Shown piece by piece: positions 27,781 to 35,759 of a stretch of 64,000 nt of DNA (within the stretch, counting starts at the first letter, position 1; each line of letters starts with the position of its first letter). The stretch is from Amycolatopsis sp. DSM 110486 (GTDB lineage Bacteria > Actinomycetota > Actinomycetes > Mycobacteriales > Pseudonocardiaceae): positions 5,784,001-5,848,000 of the forward strand of contig NZ_CP080519.1 in assembly GCF_019468465.1 (NCBI RefSeq), in the 5' to 3' direction. The position numbers and the translations under genes are program-made. The notes beneath the pieces are model-generated. The model was not told the origin of the DNA, searched no databases, and was given only the letters and a program-made list of their open reading frames with translations.

Positions 27781-28574
27781 CCACTTCCCAGCCCCGGGAA
27801 CCGATTCCGGGCGCCACGCCGATCCGTCCGGAGGACCTGGTGAGCGCCCCGCGCGAGTTCCCGCCGCACCGGTGGGGCTTCGGGGCGTTCCTGCTCGTGG
27901 AGGCCGTGCTCATCGCATCGGCCGCGTTCGTGAGCGCGTTGCTCGGCGATCCGCCGGCCGGGCAGCCGCTGCCGATCCGCACGGTGCTGCTGGGCACGAT
28001 GCTGCCCGCGATGATCGCCGCGGGCGTCGCGCTGCTGGCCACGGTCGTGCGCGGCAACGGACCCAAGATCGATCTGCGCCTGGAGTGGCGCTGGTCCGAC
28101 GTGAAGATCGGGCTCAAGTTCGGCCTGCTCGGGCTGGTGCTCACGTCGCTGAGCGCCTGGGTGTGGACCGAGATCGTGGGCTCGGCCGACGCGACGTCGG
28201 CGATCAGCGCGCTGGTGGACGACCGGAAGATGTCGGTGTCCGCGGCTATCGTGACGTTCGTCTACCTCTGGCTGCTCGGGCCGATCTGCGAGGAGATCAT
28301 CTACCGCGGCCTGCTCTGGGGAGCGGTGGAGCGGCTGCAGTGGCGCAGCGAACGGTGGGGTCGCATGGCGGCTTTCCTGCTGTCCACGGCCGTGTTCGCC
28401 GCCAGCCACCTCGAACCACTGCGGACCACGCTCCTGCTGGTCATCGCCGTGCCGATCGGTCTCGCGCGCTTCGCCACGGGCCGGCTGCCGGGCAGCGTGG
28501 TGGCGCACTCGATGAACAACTTCCTGCCCTCGGTCGCGATCCTGCTCGGCTCGCTCGGGGTCAGCTCGTTCTGA
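27777..28574 (+). CDS. CPBP family intramembrane metalloprotease
   Basis: 265 aa with about six to eight membrane helices. The CPBP (Abi/CAAX-like) motifs are present: CEEIIYRGLLWGAVE (paired Glu, about residue 170), FAASHLEP (metal His) and VVAHSMNNFLPS (His/Asn). These proteases act on membrane or prenylated substrates and on bacteriocins; the role here is unknown. GTG 27777 follows GGAGGGCGGGC. It ends 187 bases before rpsP. Confidence 0.9.
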   Translation: MTTSQPREPIPGATPIRPEDLVSAPREFPPHRWGFGAFLLVEAVLIASAAFVSALLGDPPAGQPLPIRTVLLGTMLPAMIAAGVALLATVVRGNGPKIDLRLEWRWSDVKIGLKFGLLGLVLTSLSAWVWTEIVGSADATSAISALVDDRKMSVSAAIVTFVYLWLLGPICEEIIYRGLLWGAVERLQWRSERWGRMAAFLLSTAVFAASHLEPLRTTLLLVIAVPIGLARFATGRLPGSVVAHSMNNFLPSVAILLGSLGVSSF

Positions 28575-28761
28575 GGTGCGTTCCGGGTCTGTTCCGAGGC
28601 CCTGCGCAGGCACTTCGAGCCATCTGGCAGAATGTTCGCTTGCCCGCTTCCGTCCGGACCCTCTCGCCGTTCGGGGGCTCCTGTTTCGGGCGCCTGTGAT
28701 CGTGTCCCCACGCGGTCGACGAGCGCCCACCCTGCACCAGCACTGAGGAGTACCCACACCC

Positions 28762-29205
28762 GTGGCCGTCAAGATCAAGCTGCAGCGCCTCGGCAAGATC
28801 CGTGCGCCGTACTACCGCATCATCGTCGCCGACGCGCGCACCCGCCGGGATGGCAAGGCCATCGAGACGATCGGCAAGTACCACCCGAAGGAAGAGCCGA
28901 GCCTGATCGAGGTCGACACCGACCGCGCCCAGTACTGGCTGGGCGTCGGCGCCCTGCCGACCGAGCCGGTCCAGCGCATCCTCGAGATCACCGGTGACTG
29001 GCAGAAGTTCAAGGGCCTGCCGGGCGCCGAGGGCACCCTGAAGGTGGCCGAGCCGAAGCCGTCCAAGCAGGACCTGTTCAACGCGGCGCTGGCCGCGGCC
29101 GGCGAGGAGCCCTCCGCCGAGGCCACCACGCCGAAGAAGAAGTCCGCTCCCAAGAAGGCCGAGGCCGAGAAGGCCGAAGCCGCTGAGGGCGAGAAGTCCG
29201 AGTGA
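28762..29205 (+). CDS. rpsP: 30S ribosomal protein S16
   Basis: 147 aa. The S16 core ([37 protein letters not shown]) occupies the first 85 residues; the rest is an Ala/Lys/Glu-rich tail ([15 protein letters not shown]) common in actinomycetes. GTG 28762 has GAGGAG about 11 bases upstream. First gene of the rpsP-khpA-rimM-trmD set. CAGAAT near 28627 could be its -10. The stop overlaps khpA as GTGA. Confidence 0.97.
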   Translation: MAVKIKLQRLGKIRAPYYRIIVADARTRRDGKAIETIGKYHPKEEPSLIEVDTDRAQYWLGVGALPTEPVQRILEITGDWQKFKGLPGAEGTLKVAEPKPSKQDLFNAALAAAGEEPSAEATTPKKKSAPKKAEAEKAEAAEGEKSE

Positions 29206-29441
29206 GTTTTCTCGCTGACTCCCTCGAGCACCTGGTGCGCGGGATCGTCGACAACCCGGACGAGGTCCGGGTCGAGCTGCTGACCACTCGCCGTGGCCGC
29301 ACGCTCGAGGTGCACGTGCACCCCGACGACCTCGGCAAGGTGATCGGCCGGGGCGGTCGCACGGCGACCGCTCTGCGCACCGTGATGGGCGGCATCGGTG
29401 GCCGCGGCGTCCGTGTGGACGTCGTCGACACCGATCGCTGA
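29202..29441 (+). CDS. khpA: KH-domain RNA-binding protein
   Basis: 79 aa single KH domain. The GxxG loop is [15 protein letters not shown], the nucleic-acid contact of KH proteins. KhpA works with KhpB as a global RNA chaperone linked to cell elongation in Gram-positives. Its place between rpsP and rimM is conserved in actinobacteria and firmicutes. The start overlaps rpsP by four bases. Confidence 0.94.
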   Translation: MSFLADSLEHLVRGIVDNPDEVRVELLTTRRGRTLEVHVHPDDLGKVIGRGGRTATALRTVMGGIGGRGVRVDVVDTDR

Positions 29442-29467
29442 CCCGCGGCGGAACTCGGACGGTCAGG

Positions 29468-29983
29468 ATGGACGTCGTAGTCGGCCGCATCGCCAAGGCG
29501 CACGGCATCCGCGGGGAACTCGCGGTGGATGTGCGCACGGACTCGCCCGGACAGCGGTTCGCCGTCGGTGCGGTCGTCACGACGCAGCTGCGTGACGGCA
29601 GCAAGAGGGATCTCACCATCACAGCCGCCCGCGAACACAGCGGGCGGCTGCTGGTGCGTTTCGAACAGGTCCCCACGCGCGACGTCGCCGAGACCCTGCG
29701 CGGCGCGTTGCTGCTCATCGACACCGCCGCACTCCCGCCGACGGGCGACCCCGACGAGTTCTACGACCACGAGCTGGCCGGCCTCAGCGCCGAGCTGGCC
29801 GACGGCACGGTCGTGGGCAAGGTCGTCGAGGTCGTCCACTCGCCGGCGGGGGAGCTGCTGGAGCTCGACGTCGACGGCCGTGAGGTGCTCGTGCCGTTCG
29901 TGCGCGCGATCGTCCCGACGGTCGACGTCGCGGGCGGGCGCGTGGTGCTGGACCCGCCCGAAGGCCTGCTGGACGAGGACTGA
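29468..29983 (+). CDS. rimM: Ribosome maturation factor RimM
   Basis: 171 aa. N-terminal RimM barrel (VVVGRIAKAHGIRGELAVD) and C-terminal PRC-barrel (EFYDHELAGL, ELLELDVDGREVLVPFV, RVVLDPPEGLLD). Needed for maturation of the 30S head near S19. ATG 29468, 27 bases after khpA; a weak ribosome site only. Followed by trmD after 36 bases. Confidence 0.96.
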   Translation: MDVVVGRIAKAHGIRGELAVDVRTDSPGQRFAVGAVVTTQLRDGSKRDLTITAAREHSGRLLVRFEQVPTRDVAETLRGALLLIDTAALPPTGDPDEFYDHELAGLSAELADGTVVGKVVEVVHSPAGELLELDVDGREVLVPFVRAIVPTVDVAGGRVVLDPPEGLLDED

Positions 29984-30019
29984 CGTGATCCCGTTCCCCT
30001 CGCACCGGAGGTGGTGAGC

Positions 30020-30766
30020 GTGCGCATCGACGTCGTCACGATCTTCCCCGAGTACCTCGACCCTCTGCGCGCCGCGCTGCTGGGCCGGGCGATCGATCGC
30101 GGCCTCATCGAGATCGGCGTGCACGACCTGCGCGAGTGGACCCATGACGTCCACCGCGCGGTCGACGACGCGCCGTACGGCGGCGGCCCCGGCATGGTCA
30201 TGAAGCCCCAGATCTGGGGCCCGGCGCTCGACGAGGTCTGCGGGCAGGAGACCCGGCTCGTGGTCCCGACGCCGGCGGGCAAGCCGTTCACCCAGGAGCT
30301 GGCCCACGCGTACGCCAGGGAGAAGCACCTGGTCTTCGCGTGCGGCCGCTACGAGGGCATCGACCAGCGCGTGGTCGACGACGCCGCGCGCCGCATGCCC
30401 GTGGACGAGGTGTCGATCGGCGACTACGTGCTGGTCGGCGGCGAGGCCGCGGTGCTGGTGATCGTGGAGGCCGTGGTCCGGCTGCTGCCGGGCGTGCTCG
30501 GCAACGCGCGGTCGGCGGCCGAGGACTCGTTCTCCGACGGGCTGCTCGAAGGCCCCAGCTACACGCGCCCGGAAGTGTGGCGCGACCTGGCGGTGCCCGA
30601 CGTCCTGCGCTCCGGGAACCACGCGCTCGTGGAGCGCTGGCGGCGCGATCAGGCGCTGGAACGCACGGCCCTGCGGCGCCCGGATCTTCTGGCCCGGTTG
30701 CCGGAGGGTAGTCTGAACAGCCGAGATCACGAGGTACTCGACCGGCTCGGCGAGGACCTCGGCTAG
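30020..30766 (+). CDS. trmD: tRNA (guanine-37-N1)-methyltransferase
   Basis: 248 aa SPOUT methyltransferase that makes m1G37 and prevents frameshifts. Landmarks: [21 protein letters not shown], the trefoil-knot segments [13 protein letters not shown] and [18 protein letters not shown] 30020 gives the normal N-terminus [12 protein letters not shown] and is seven bases after GGAGGT; the in-frame GTGs at 30011 and 30014 lie within that site. Confidence 0.97.
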   Translation: MRIDVVTIFPEYLDPLRAALLGRAIDRGLIEIGVHDLREWTHDVHRAVDDAPYGGGPGMVMKPQIWGPALDEVCGQETRLVVPTPAGKPFTQELAHAYAREKHLVFACGRYEGIDQRVVDDAARRMPVDEVSIGDYVLVGGEAAVLVIVEAVVRLLPGVLGNARSAAEDSFSDGLLEGPSYTRPEVWRDLAVPDVLRSGNHALVERWRRDQALERTALRRPDLLARLPEGSLNSRDHEVLDRLGEDLG

Positions 30767-30797
30767 ACCCCGTGCGAAGCGAGCACCAGCGCCTCTG

Positions 30798-30882
30798 CCA
30801 TAATCGACAGGTTGGCGTGAGTGGACCGCCTCGTTCACGAGCCCGCCATCAGCCCCTGGTGTAGTTGCAGCAGCATTGCTGC
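30798..30882 (+). promoter_or_regulatory. rplS promoter and leader hairpin
   Basis: CATAAT (30798-30803) in the trmD-rplS gap is a good -10, so rplS likely has its own transcript with a leader of about 120 bases. The leader contains GCAGCA/TGCTGC arms (30867-30882) with a four-base loop. Ribosomal protein leaders are often autoregulated; no family match is claimed. Confidence 0.45.
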
Positions 30883-30934
30883 GCGCCCGGGGAGAAGTAC
30901 CCGAGTTACACGAATCGACGAGGACGGACCACCG

Positions 30935-31303
30935 ATGAACACCCTGGACGCGCTGGACGCGCACTCCCTGCGTTCCGACATCCCGGACTTCCGCCCGGGC
31001 GACACGCTCAAGGTCCACGTCCGCGTCATCGAGGGCAACCGCGAGCGCAACCAGGTCTTCCAGGGCGTCGTGATCCGCCGCCAGGGCGGCGGCGTCCGCG
31101 AGACCTTCACCGTGCGCAAGGTTTCGTTCGGCGTGGGCGTCGAGCGCACCTTCCCGGTGCACTCGCCGAACCTGGCCGAGGTCGAGGTCTTCAAGCGCGG
31201 CGACGTGCGGCGCGCGAAGCTCTACTACCTGCGCGACCTGCGTGGCAAGAAGGCGAAGATCAAGGAGCGTCGCGAGAACCGCGAGACCACCTCTGCCTCC
31301 TGA
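30935..31303 (+). CDS. rplS: 50S ribosomal protein L19
   Basis: 122 aa, complete. Contains [33 protein letters not shown] and [15 protein letters not shown], with a basic C-terminus [13 protein letters not shown]19 sits at the 30S-50S interface. ATG 30935; its own promoter and hairpin leader lie in the 168-base gap after trmD. lepB follows 31 bases on. Confidence 0.97.
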   Translation: MNTLDALDAHSLRSDIPDFRPGDTLKVHVRVIEGNRERNQVFQGVVIRRQGGGVRETFTVRKVSFGVGVERTFPVHSPNLAEVEVFKRGDVRRAKLYYLRDLRGKKAKIKERRENRETTSAS

Positions 31304-31334
31304 GTGGCAAGGCGGTACCCGGTAGCCTGGCGAC

Positions 31335-32246
31335 GTGGTCGACCCCGTGCCCCAGAACGCCGCTGAGGATGACCCCGACGGCTCGGAGGACTCTCGTTCC
31401 GAGGAGCGTCGGGGCTCCCACCGGCGGGGCAAGCCTCAGAAGAAGCGGTCGTTCTGGAAGGAACTGCCGATCCTGATCGTGATCGCCCTGGTGCTCACGA
31501 TCCTGATCCAGGCCTTCCTGGCGAAGGTCTTCATGATCCCCTCGGGGTCCATGGAGGCCACGCTTCACGGCTGCCCCGGCTGCACGGGCGACCGGATTCT
31601 GGTCGACCGCGTCACCTACGACTTCACGGATCCCTCGCCGGGCGACGTGGTCGTGTTCAAGGGTCCGCCCGCGTGGACTGAGAACGAGATCGCGCCGCAG
31701 GAATCCACCAACGTCATCGTCCGCGGCCTGCGGGGTCTCGGCTCGCTGGTGGGCTTCGCCCCGCCGGACGAGCGCGACTTCGTGAAGCGCGTGATCGCCG
31801 TCGGCGGCCAGACCGTGCAGTGCTGCGATCCGCAGAACCGCGTGATCGTCGACGGCAAGGCCCTCGACGAGCCGTACATCCACTGGGAGAACCCCGACCA
31901 CGCGATGCAGGACTCGTTCGCGCCGGTCAAGGTGCCGCAGGGCACCTTGTGGGTGATGGGCGACAACCGCAACAACTCGGCCGACTCGCGTTACCAGGGC
32001 CAGGGCGGTGCCAACGGCGCCGTGCCCGTGAGCGACGTGATCGGCAAGGCCCGGATCATCGTCTTCCCGCCGGGTCGCTGGGGCGGGGTCTCGGACCACG
32101 ATCCGCAGGCGAACGCGCAGCCGGTGGCCCTCGGTGCCCCGGCGTGGCAGGAGGGCTTGCCGCTCGGCGTCGGGTTCGCCGCGGCCGTGCCCACGCTGTT
32201 CGTCGGCCGGCGAGTGAAGGCGGGCCTGCGCAAGGCGCGCCGTTAG
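31335..32246 (+). CDS. lepB: Signal peptidase I
   Basis: 303 aa membrane serine protease that removes Sec and Tat signal peptides outside the membrane. A charged cytoplasmic N-tail (about 40 aa) precedes one membrane helix (LPILIVIALVLTILIQAFL). Catalytic Ser is in IPSGSMEATL, Lys in DFVKRVIAVGGQT, and box E is GDNRNNSADSR. A second hydrophobic stretch near the C-terminus may be another helix. TAGCCT (31323-31328) is seven bases before GTG 31335, so this start looks leaderless. Confidence 0.96.
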   Translation: MVDPVPQNAAEDDPDGSEDSRSEERRGSHRRGKPQKKRSFWKELPILIVIALVLTILIQAFLAKVFMIPSGSMEATLHGCPGCTGDRILVDRVTYDFTDPSPGDVVVFKGPPAWTENEIAPQESTNVIVRGLRGLGSLVGFAPPDERDFVKRVIAVGGQTVQCCDPQNRVIVDGKALDEPYIHWENPDHAMQDSFAPVKVPQGTLWVMGDNRNNSADSRYQGQGGANGAVPVSDVIGKARIIVFPPGRWGGVSDHDPQANAQPVALGAPAWQEGLPLGVGFAAAVPTLFVGRRVKAGLRKARR

Positions 32247-32271
32247 GGTGCCCCGCCCGAGAAGGTTGGCA

Positions 32272-33150
32272 GTGACCGTTCCCGCTCCCCGAACCCCGGC
32301 CGAACCCCTGCGGCCGCCGCGCGCCGTCGTGCGCGGCGAGCTGTTCTGGGGTCTGCAGGGTGCTCTCGAACGCCGTGGCCTGGGCCCCGTCGCCGGCGTG
32401 GACGAGGCCGGCGCTGGCGCGTGCGCGGGCCCGCTGGTGGTGGCCTCCTGCGTGCTGCGCCCCGGCGACGGCGCGCGGCTGCCGGAGCTCACCGACTCGA
32501 AGCTGCTCACCGCGAAGGCCCGTGACCGCGTCTACGACCTGGTCCTCAAGCGCGCCCTCGACTACGCGGTGATCGTGATCCCGTCCGAACAGGTCGACCT
32601 GCTTGGCATCCGGGTGATGAACCTGGAGGGGATGCGGCGCGCGGTCGCCGCTCTGCGCGACCACCCGGGGTATGTGCTCACCGACGGTTTCCCGGTGCCG
32701 GGCATCCCGGCGCCCAACGTCGCGGTCATCAAGGGCGACCGCAGCGTGGCCAGCATCGCCGCCGCGTCGGTGCTCGCGAAGGTGACGCGTGACCGCATCA
32801 TGGCCGGCCTGCACGGCGAGCTGCCGCACTACGGCTTCGACGTGCACAAGGGCTACAGCACCGCCGACCACCTGCGGGCTCTCACCGAGCACGGCCCGAG
32901 CCCCGCGCACCGCTGGTCCTACACGAATGTGGCCACCGCGGCCCTCGCACACGGACTCACCCCACCGCATCCGGTCGTGCTCACCTACGCTGCTCTGGAG
33001 AACGCGGCTTCGGAAGCCGCCGCGGAGGAGAATGGTTCTCGGGAAAACCCGAGCGCGCCGGTCCGTGCCCTGGCCCGCTCGGTGGGTAAGAATGAACGCT
33101 CCGCCGCCGGAGCAGCAAGACGAACGCGAGGAGGGGCGCGGATTTCATGA
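32272..33150 (+). CDS. rnhB: Ribonuclease HII
   Basis: 292 aa. Cleaves RNA in RNA-DNA hybrids and removes single ribonucleotides. The D-E pair of the active site is in VAGVDEAGAGACAGP (about residue 45), with further acidic residues in ELTDSKLLT and TDGF. GTG 32272 has AGAAGG six bases upstream; a GTG at 32248 lacks one. The last 45 residues are an Arg/Ala-rich extension. It overlaps DUF2469 (ATGA). Confidence 0.95.
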   Translation: MTVPAPRTPAEPLRPPRAVVRGELFWGLQGALERRGLGPVAGVDEAGAGACAGPLVVASCVLRPGDGARLPELTDSKLLTAKARDRVYDLVLKRALDYAVIVIPSEQVDLLGIRVMNLEGMRRAVAALRDHPGYVLTDGFPVPGIPAPNVAVIKGDRSVASIAAASVLAKVTRDRIMAGLHGELPHYGFDVHKGYSTADHLRALTEHGPSPAHRWSYTNVATAALAHGLTPPHPVVLTYAALENAASEAAAEENGSRENPSAPVRALARSVGKNERSAAGAARRTRGGARIS

Positions 33151-33470
33151 GCGCAGAGGATCTCGAGAAGTACGAGACCGAGATGGAGCTCTCGCTGTAC
33201 CGCGAGTACCGCGACATCGTCGGCCAGTTCTCGTACGTGGTGGAGACCGAGCGGCGGTTCTACCTGGCCAACGCAGTCGACGTACAGGTACGCGACGGCG
33301 GCGGCGAGGTGTACTTCGAGGTCCGCATGTCGGACGCGTGGGTCTGGGACATGTACCGCCCGGCCCGCTTCGTGAAGCACGTCCGCGTCATCACGTTCAA
33401 GGATGTCAACGTGGAGGAACTCGACAAACCCGACCTGCGCCTCCCTGAGGACGGCCCCTTCTCGGGCTGA
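33147..33470 (+). CDS. DUF2469 family protein
   Basis: 107 aa acidic protein, SAEDLEKYETEMELSLYREY at the start and RPARFVKHVRVITFKDVN later. This family is fixed between rnhB and yraN in actinobacteria; its function is unknown. Start overlaps rnhB by four bases; a strong terminator follows within 20 bases, so it is the end of the transcript. Confidence 0.93.
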   Translation: MSAEDLEKYETEMELSLYREYRDIVGQFSYVVETERRFYLANAVDVQVRDGGGEVYFEVRMSDAWVWDMYRPARFVKHVRVITFKDVNVEELDKPDLRLPEDGPFSG

Positions 33471-33489
33471 GGTCCCTCTCGGTTTCACC

Positions 33490-33520
33490 GGCCACCCGGG
33501 TTCGCCCGGGTGGCCGTTTT
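33490..33520 (+). terminator. Intrinsic terminator after DUF2469
   Basis: GGCCACCCGGG (33490-33500), TTCG loop, CCCGGGTGGCC (33505-33515), then GTTTT. An 11-bp perfect stem with a stable tetraloop and a U run: a textbook terminator closing the rnhB operon. Confidence 0.9.
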
Positions 33521-33584
33521 GCGTTCCCGGCGCTAGCACCGGGCACCGACATTTTCACGCCACCTGCCGTCAGGCTTGCCACGG

Positions 33585-33612
33585 TTATCCACAACCCCCC
33601 CAGTTGTCCACA
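33585..33612 (+). other. Two intergenic DnaA boxes
   Basis: TTATCCACA (33585-33593, the E. coli consensus) and TTGTCCACA (33604-33612, the actinomycete consensus) in the same orientation, 19 bases apart, in the 250-base gap between the terminator and yraN. They may regulate yraN-comM-dprA through DnaA or titrate DnaA. No AT-rich unwinding region or replication gene lies beside them, so this is not oriC. Confidence 0.55.
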
Positions 33613-33721
33613 GCCCGGCTTTTCGATGGTGGCGCCTTCCCTCGTCACTCTGCGACGGTTGATCGCACACGCATCGTGACAGCCGGCAAAGGCCCGGCGA
33701 CGGCGCGGCCGAGGGGGAGCG

Positions 33722-34102
33722 ATGAACGACGGCCCGGACCCGGGCGCCCAGTGGCGCCGCGCGTTCGGCCGCTGGGGCGAAGACCTGGCGGCCCGGCACC
33801 TGCAGAACGCGGGCCTGGTGGTGCTCAGCCGCAACTGGCTCTGCCGCGAAGGCGAACTCGACCTCGTACTGGCCGACGGCGACAAGGTCGTCTTCTGCGA
33901 GGTCAAAACCCGCGCCACCAACGCCTACGGCTCCCCCGCGGAATCCGTGACGGCCGAAAAGATCACCCGCGTCCACCGCGCCGCCCAACGCTGGCTGCGC
34001 GCCCACCGCGTCGGCTGGTGCCGCACCCGCTACGACGTCGTGACCGTCTTCGCCCCCGCCGGGGCCCACCCACAGGTCCACCACATCGCGGGAGCCTTCT
34101 GA
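33722..34102 (+). CDS. YraN family (UPF0102) endonuclease-like protein
   Basis: 126 aa. PD-(D/E)xK-like fold: GEDLAARHLQNAG, REGELDLVLAD and FCEVKTRAT carry the predicted metal-binding residues. Family function is unproven, though its place with comM and dprA suggests DNA processing. ATG 33722 follows GAGGGGGAGCG. Stop and comM start overlap (TGATG). Confidence 0.92.
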   Translation: MNDGPDPGAQWRRAFGRWGEDLAARHLQNAGLVVLSRNWLCREGELDLVLADGDKVVFCEVKTRATNAYGSPAESVTAEKITRVHRAAQRWLRAHRVGWCRTRYDVVTVFAPAGAHPQVHHIAGAF

Positions 34103-35613
34103 TGCCCATCGCGAAGGCTTGGTCGGTAGCACTGCTGGGGATCGAAGGCCGGGTGATCGAGATCGAGGCCGACCTGGGCGGCGGGCTCAGCCGGGTGACC
34201 CTGGTCGGACTGCCCGATGCCGGGCTGCGTGAGGCGAAGGATCGTGTGCGCTCGGCCATCCGCAACTCGGGCCAGCCCTGGCCCGACGGCAAAGTCACAC
34301 TCGGGTTGTCGCCCGCGAACTTGCCGAAGGTGGGCTCTGGCTACGACCTGGGGATAGCCGCCGCGGTGCTTGCTGCCAACGGCGCTGTACCGGCCACAAA
34401 GCTCTTGCGCACGATCCTGTTGGGCGAGCTGGCGCTCGACGGTCGGATCCGCCCAGTCCGCGGTGTCCTGCCCGGACTGCTGGCTGCGCGGGCAGCGGGG
34501 TACGAGCGCGCTGTCGTCCCGATGGAGTCGCTCTACGAAGCTGCGCTCGTCGACGACCTCGAGATCGCCGGTGCGTCGCGCCTATCTGACCTGGTCGCCT
34601 GGCTTAAGGGTGAGGGCGAACTCGAGTCGAGCCCCGAAGCGGTGGCGGCAGAAGCGGCCCCTGTACCGGACCTTGCCGATGTGGTCGGCCAACCAGAGGC
34701 CCGTTGGGCGCTGGAAGTCGCCGCGGCGGGTGGGCATCAACTGTTGCTGACCGGTCCTCCGGGTGTCGGCAAGACCATGCTCGCCAAGCGAATGCCGGGT
34801 CTGTTGCCGCCATTATCCAAGGAGGAATCACTGCAGGTCACAGCCATCCACTCCATCGACGGCTCCCTGTCGAAGGCTTCGCCGCTGGTGACCGTCCCGC
34901 CGTTCGTGGCACCGCACCACTCGATCACCGTTGCGGCACTGGTAGGTGGTGGCAGCGGGATCGCGAGCCCCGGCGCGATCAGCCGTGCTCACCGAGGAGT
35001 TCTTTTCCTCGACGAGGTATGTGAGTTCGGCGCACAGCGTTTGGATTCTCTACGCACCGTCCTCGAAGAAGGCGAGGTCCGCATTTCGCGGGTGAAAGGC
35101 TCCGTCCGCTACCCGGCCCGCTTCCAGCTCATCCTGGCCACCAACCCGTGCCCCTGCGCGCCGCCGCGTGAGACCGACTGCATCTGCTCGCCGATCGTCC
35201 GCCGCCGTTACCTCGGGCGGATCTCAGGGCCGCTGCTGGACCGCGTCGACCTCCGCGTGCGCCTGCGTCCGCTGACCGCCATCTCCGCTCACCAGTCCGC
35301 GGAGCCCGAATCGTCCGAGGCGGTCCGCGCCCGCGTCCTGGCCGCCCGCGACCGTGCGGCCCACCGCTGGCGCACGCACGGCTGGCGCGCCAACTCCGAC
35401 GTCCCCGGCCCCGCCCTCCGCCGCGAGTTCGTGTTGCCGTCGCCCACCACCGCCCTGCTCGACCGCGCCCTCGACCGCGGCCTCCTCACGGCCCGCGGTG
35501 CCGACCGTTGCCTTCGCATCGCCTGGACGCTCGCCGACCTGTCCGCCACGCCCCACCCGACCCCCGACCACGTCGCCGCCGCGCTCGACTTCCGAGAAAG
35601 GACCGCCGCATGA
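34102..35613 (+). CDS. comM: ComM/YifB family Mg-chelatase-like AAA+ ATPase
   Basis: 503 aa. N-terminal Lon-protease-like domain (about 1-190), then an AAA+ module: Walker A GPPGVGKTMLAKR (about 217), Walker B GVLFLDEVCEF, and a C-terminal Mg_chelatase_C region. ComM is a hexameric branch-migration helicase used in natural transformation. Codons from the start to about 35090 are unusually rich in A- or T-ending triplets and include a TTA at 34813-34815; the rest is typical of the genome. Linked to dprA through a small gene. Confidence 0.95.
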   Translation: MPIAKAWSVALLGIEGRVIEIEADLGGGLSRVTLVGLPDAGLREAKDRVRSAIRNSGQPWPDGKVTLGLSPANLPKVGSGYDLGIAAAVLAANGAVPATKLLRTILLGELALDGRIRPVRGVLPGLLAARAAGYERAVVPMESLYEAALVDDLEIAGASRLSDLVAWLKGEGELESSPEAVAAEAAPVPDLADVVGQPEARWALEVAAAGGHQLLLTGPPGVGKTMLAKRMPGLLPPLSKEESLQVTAIHSIDGSLSKASPLVTVPPFVAPHHSITVAALVGGGSGIASPGAISRAHRGVLFLDEVCEFGAQRLDSLRTVLEEGEVRISRVKGSVRYPARFQLILATNPCPCAPPRETDCICSPIVRRRYLGRISGPLLDRVDLRVRLRPLTAISAHQSAEPESSEAVRARVLAARDRAAHRWRTHGWRANSDVPGPALRREFVLPSPTTALLDRALDRGLLTARGADRCLRIAWTLADLSATPHPTPDHVAAALDFRERTAA

Positions 35614-35759
35614 CCCGCCCCCGAAAGGAATCCGCCGTGAAACGCCACCTGCGTCTCGTTCCGAATCCCCACAACCCGCCCGAACGCGATCGCGCCCGCG
35701 TCCGCGCCATTCTCGTGCCGCGCCCGCTGTCGCTCGTGAGACTGAGAGGTGCGGCATGA
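35610..35759 (+). CDS. Small basic protein between comM and dprA
   Basis: 49 aa, in the third frame, joined to comM by ATGA (35610-35613) and to dprA by ATGA (35756-35759). It has two possible starts, ATG 35610 and GTG 35637, each seven bases after a GAAAGGA site. The product is rich in Arg and Pro (KRHLRLVPNPHNPPERDRA). No family recognised. The tight fit on both sides argues for a real translated gene. Confidence 0.6.
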   Translation: MTRPRKESAVKRHLRLVPNPHNPPERDRARVRAILVPRPLSLVRLRGAA

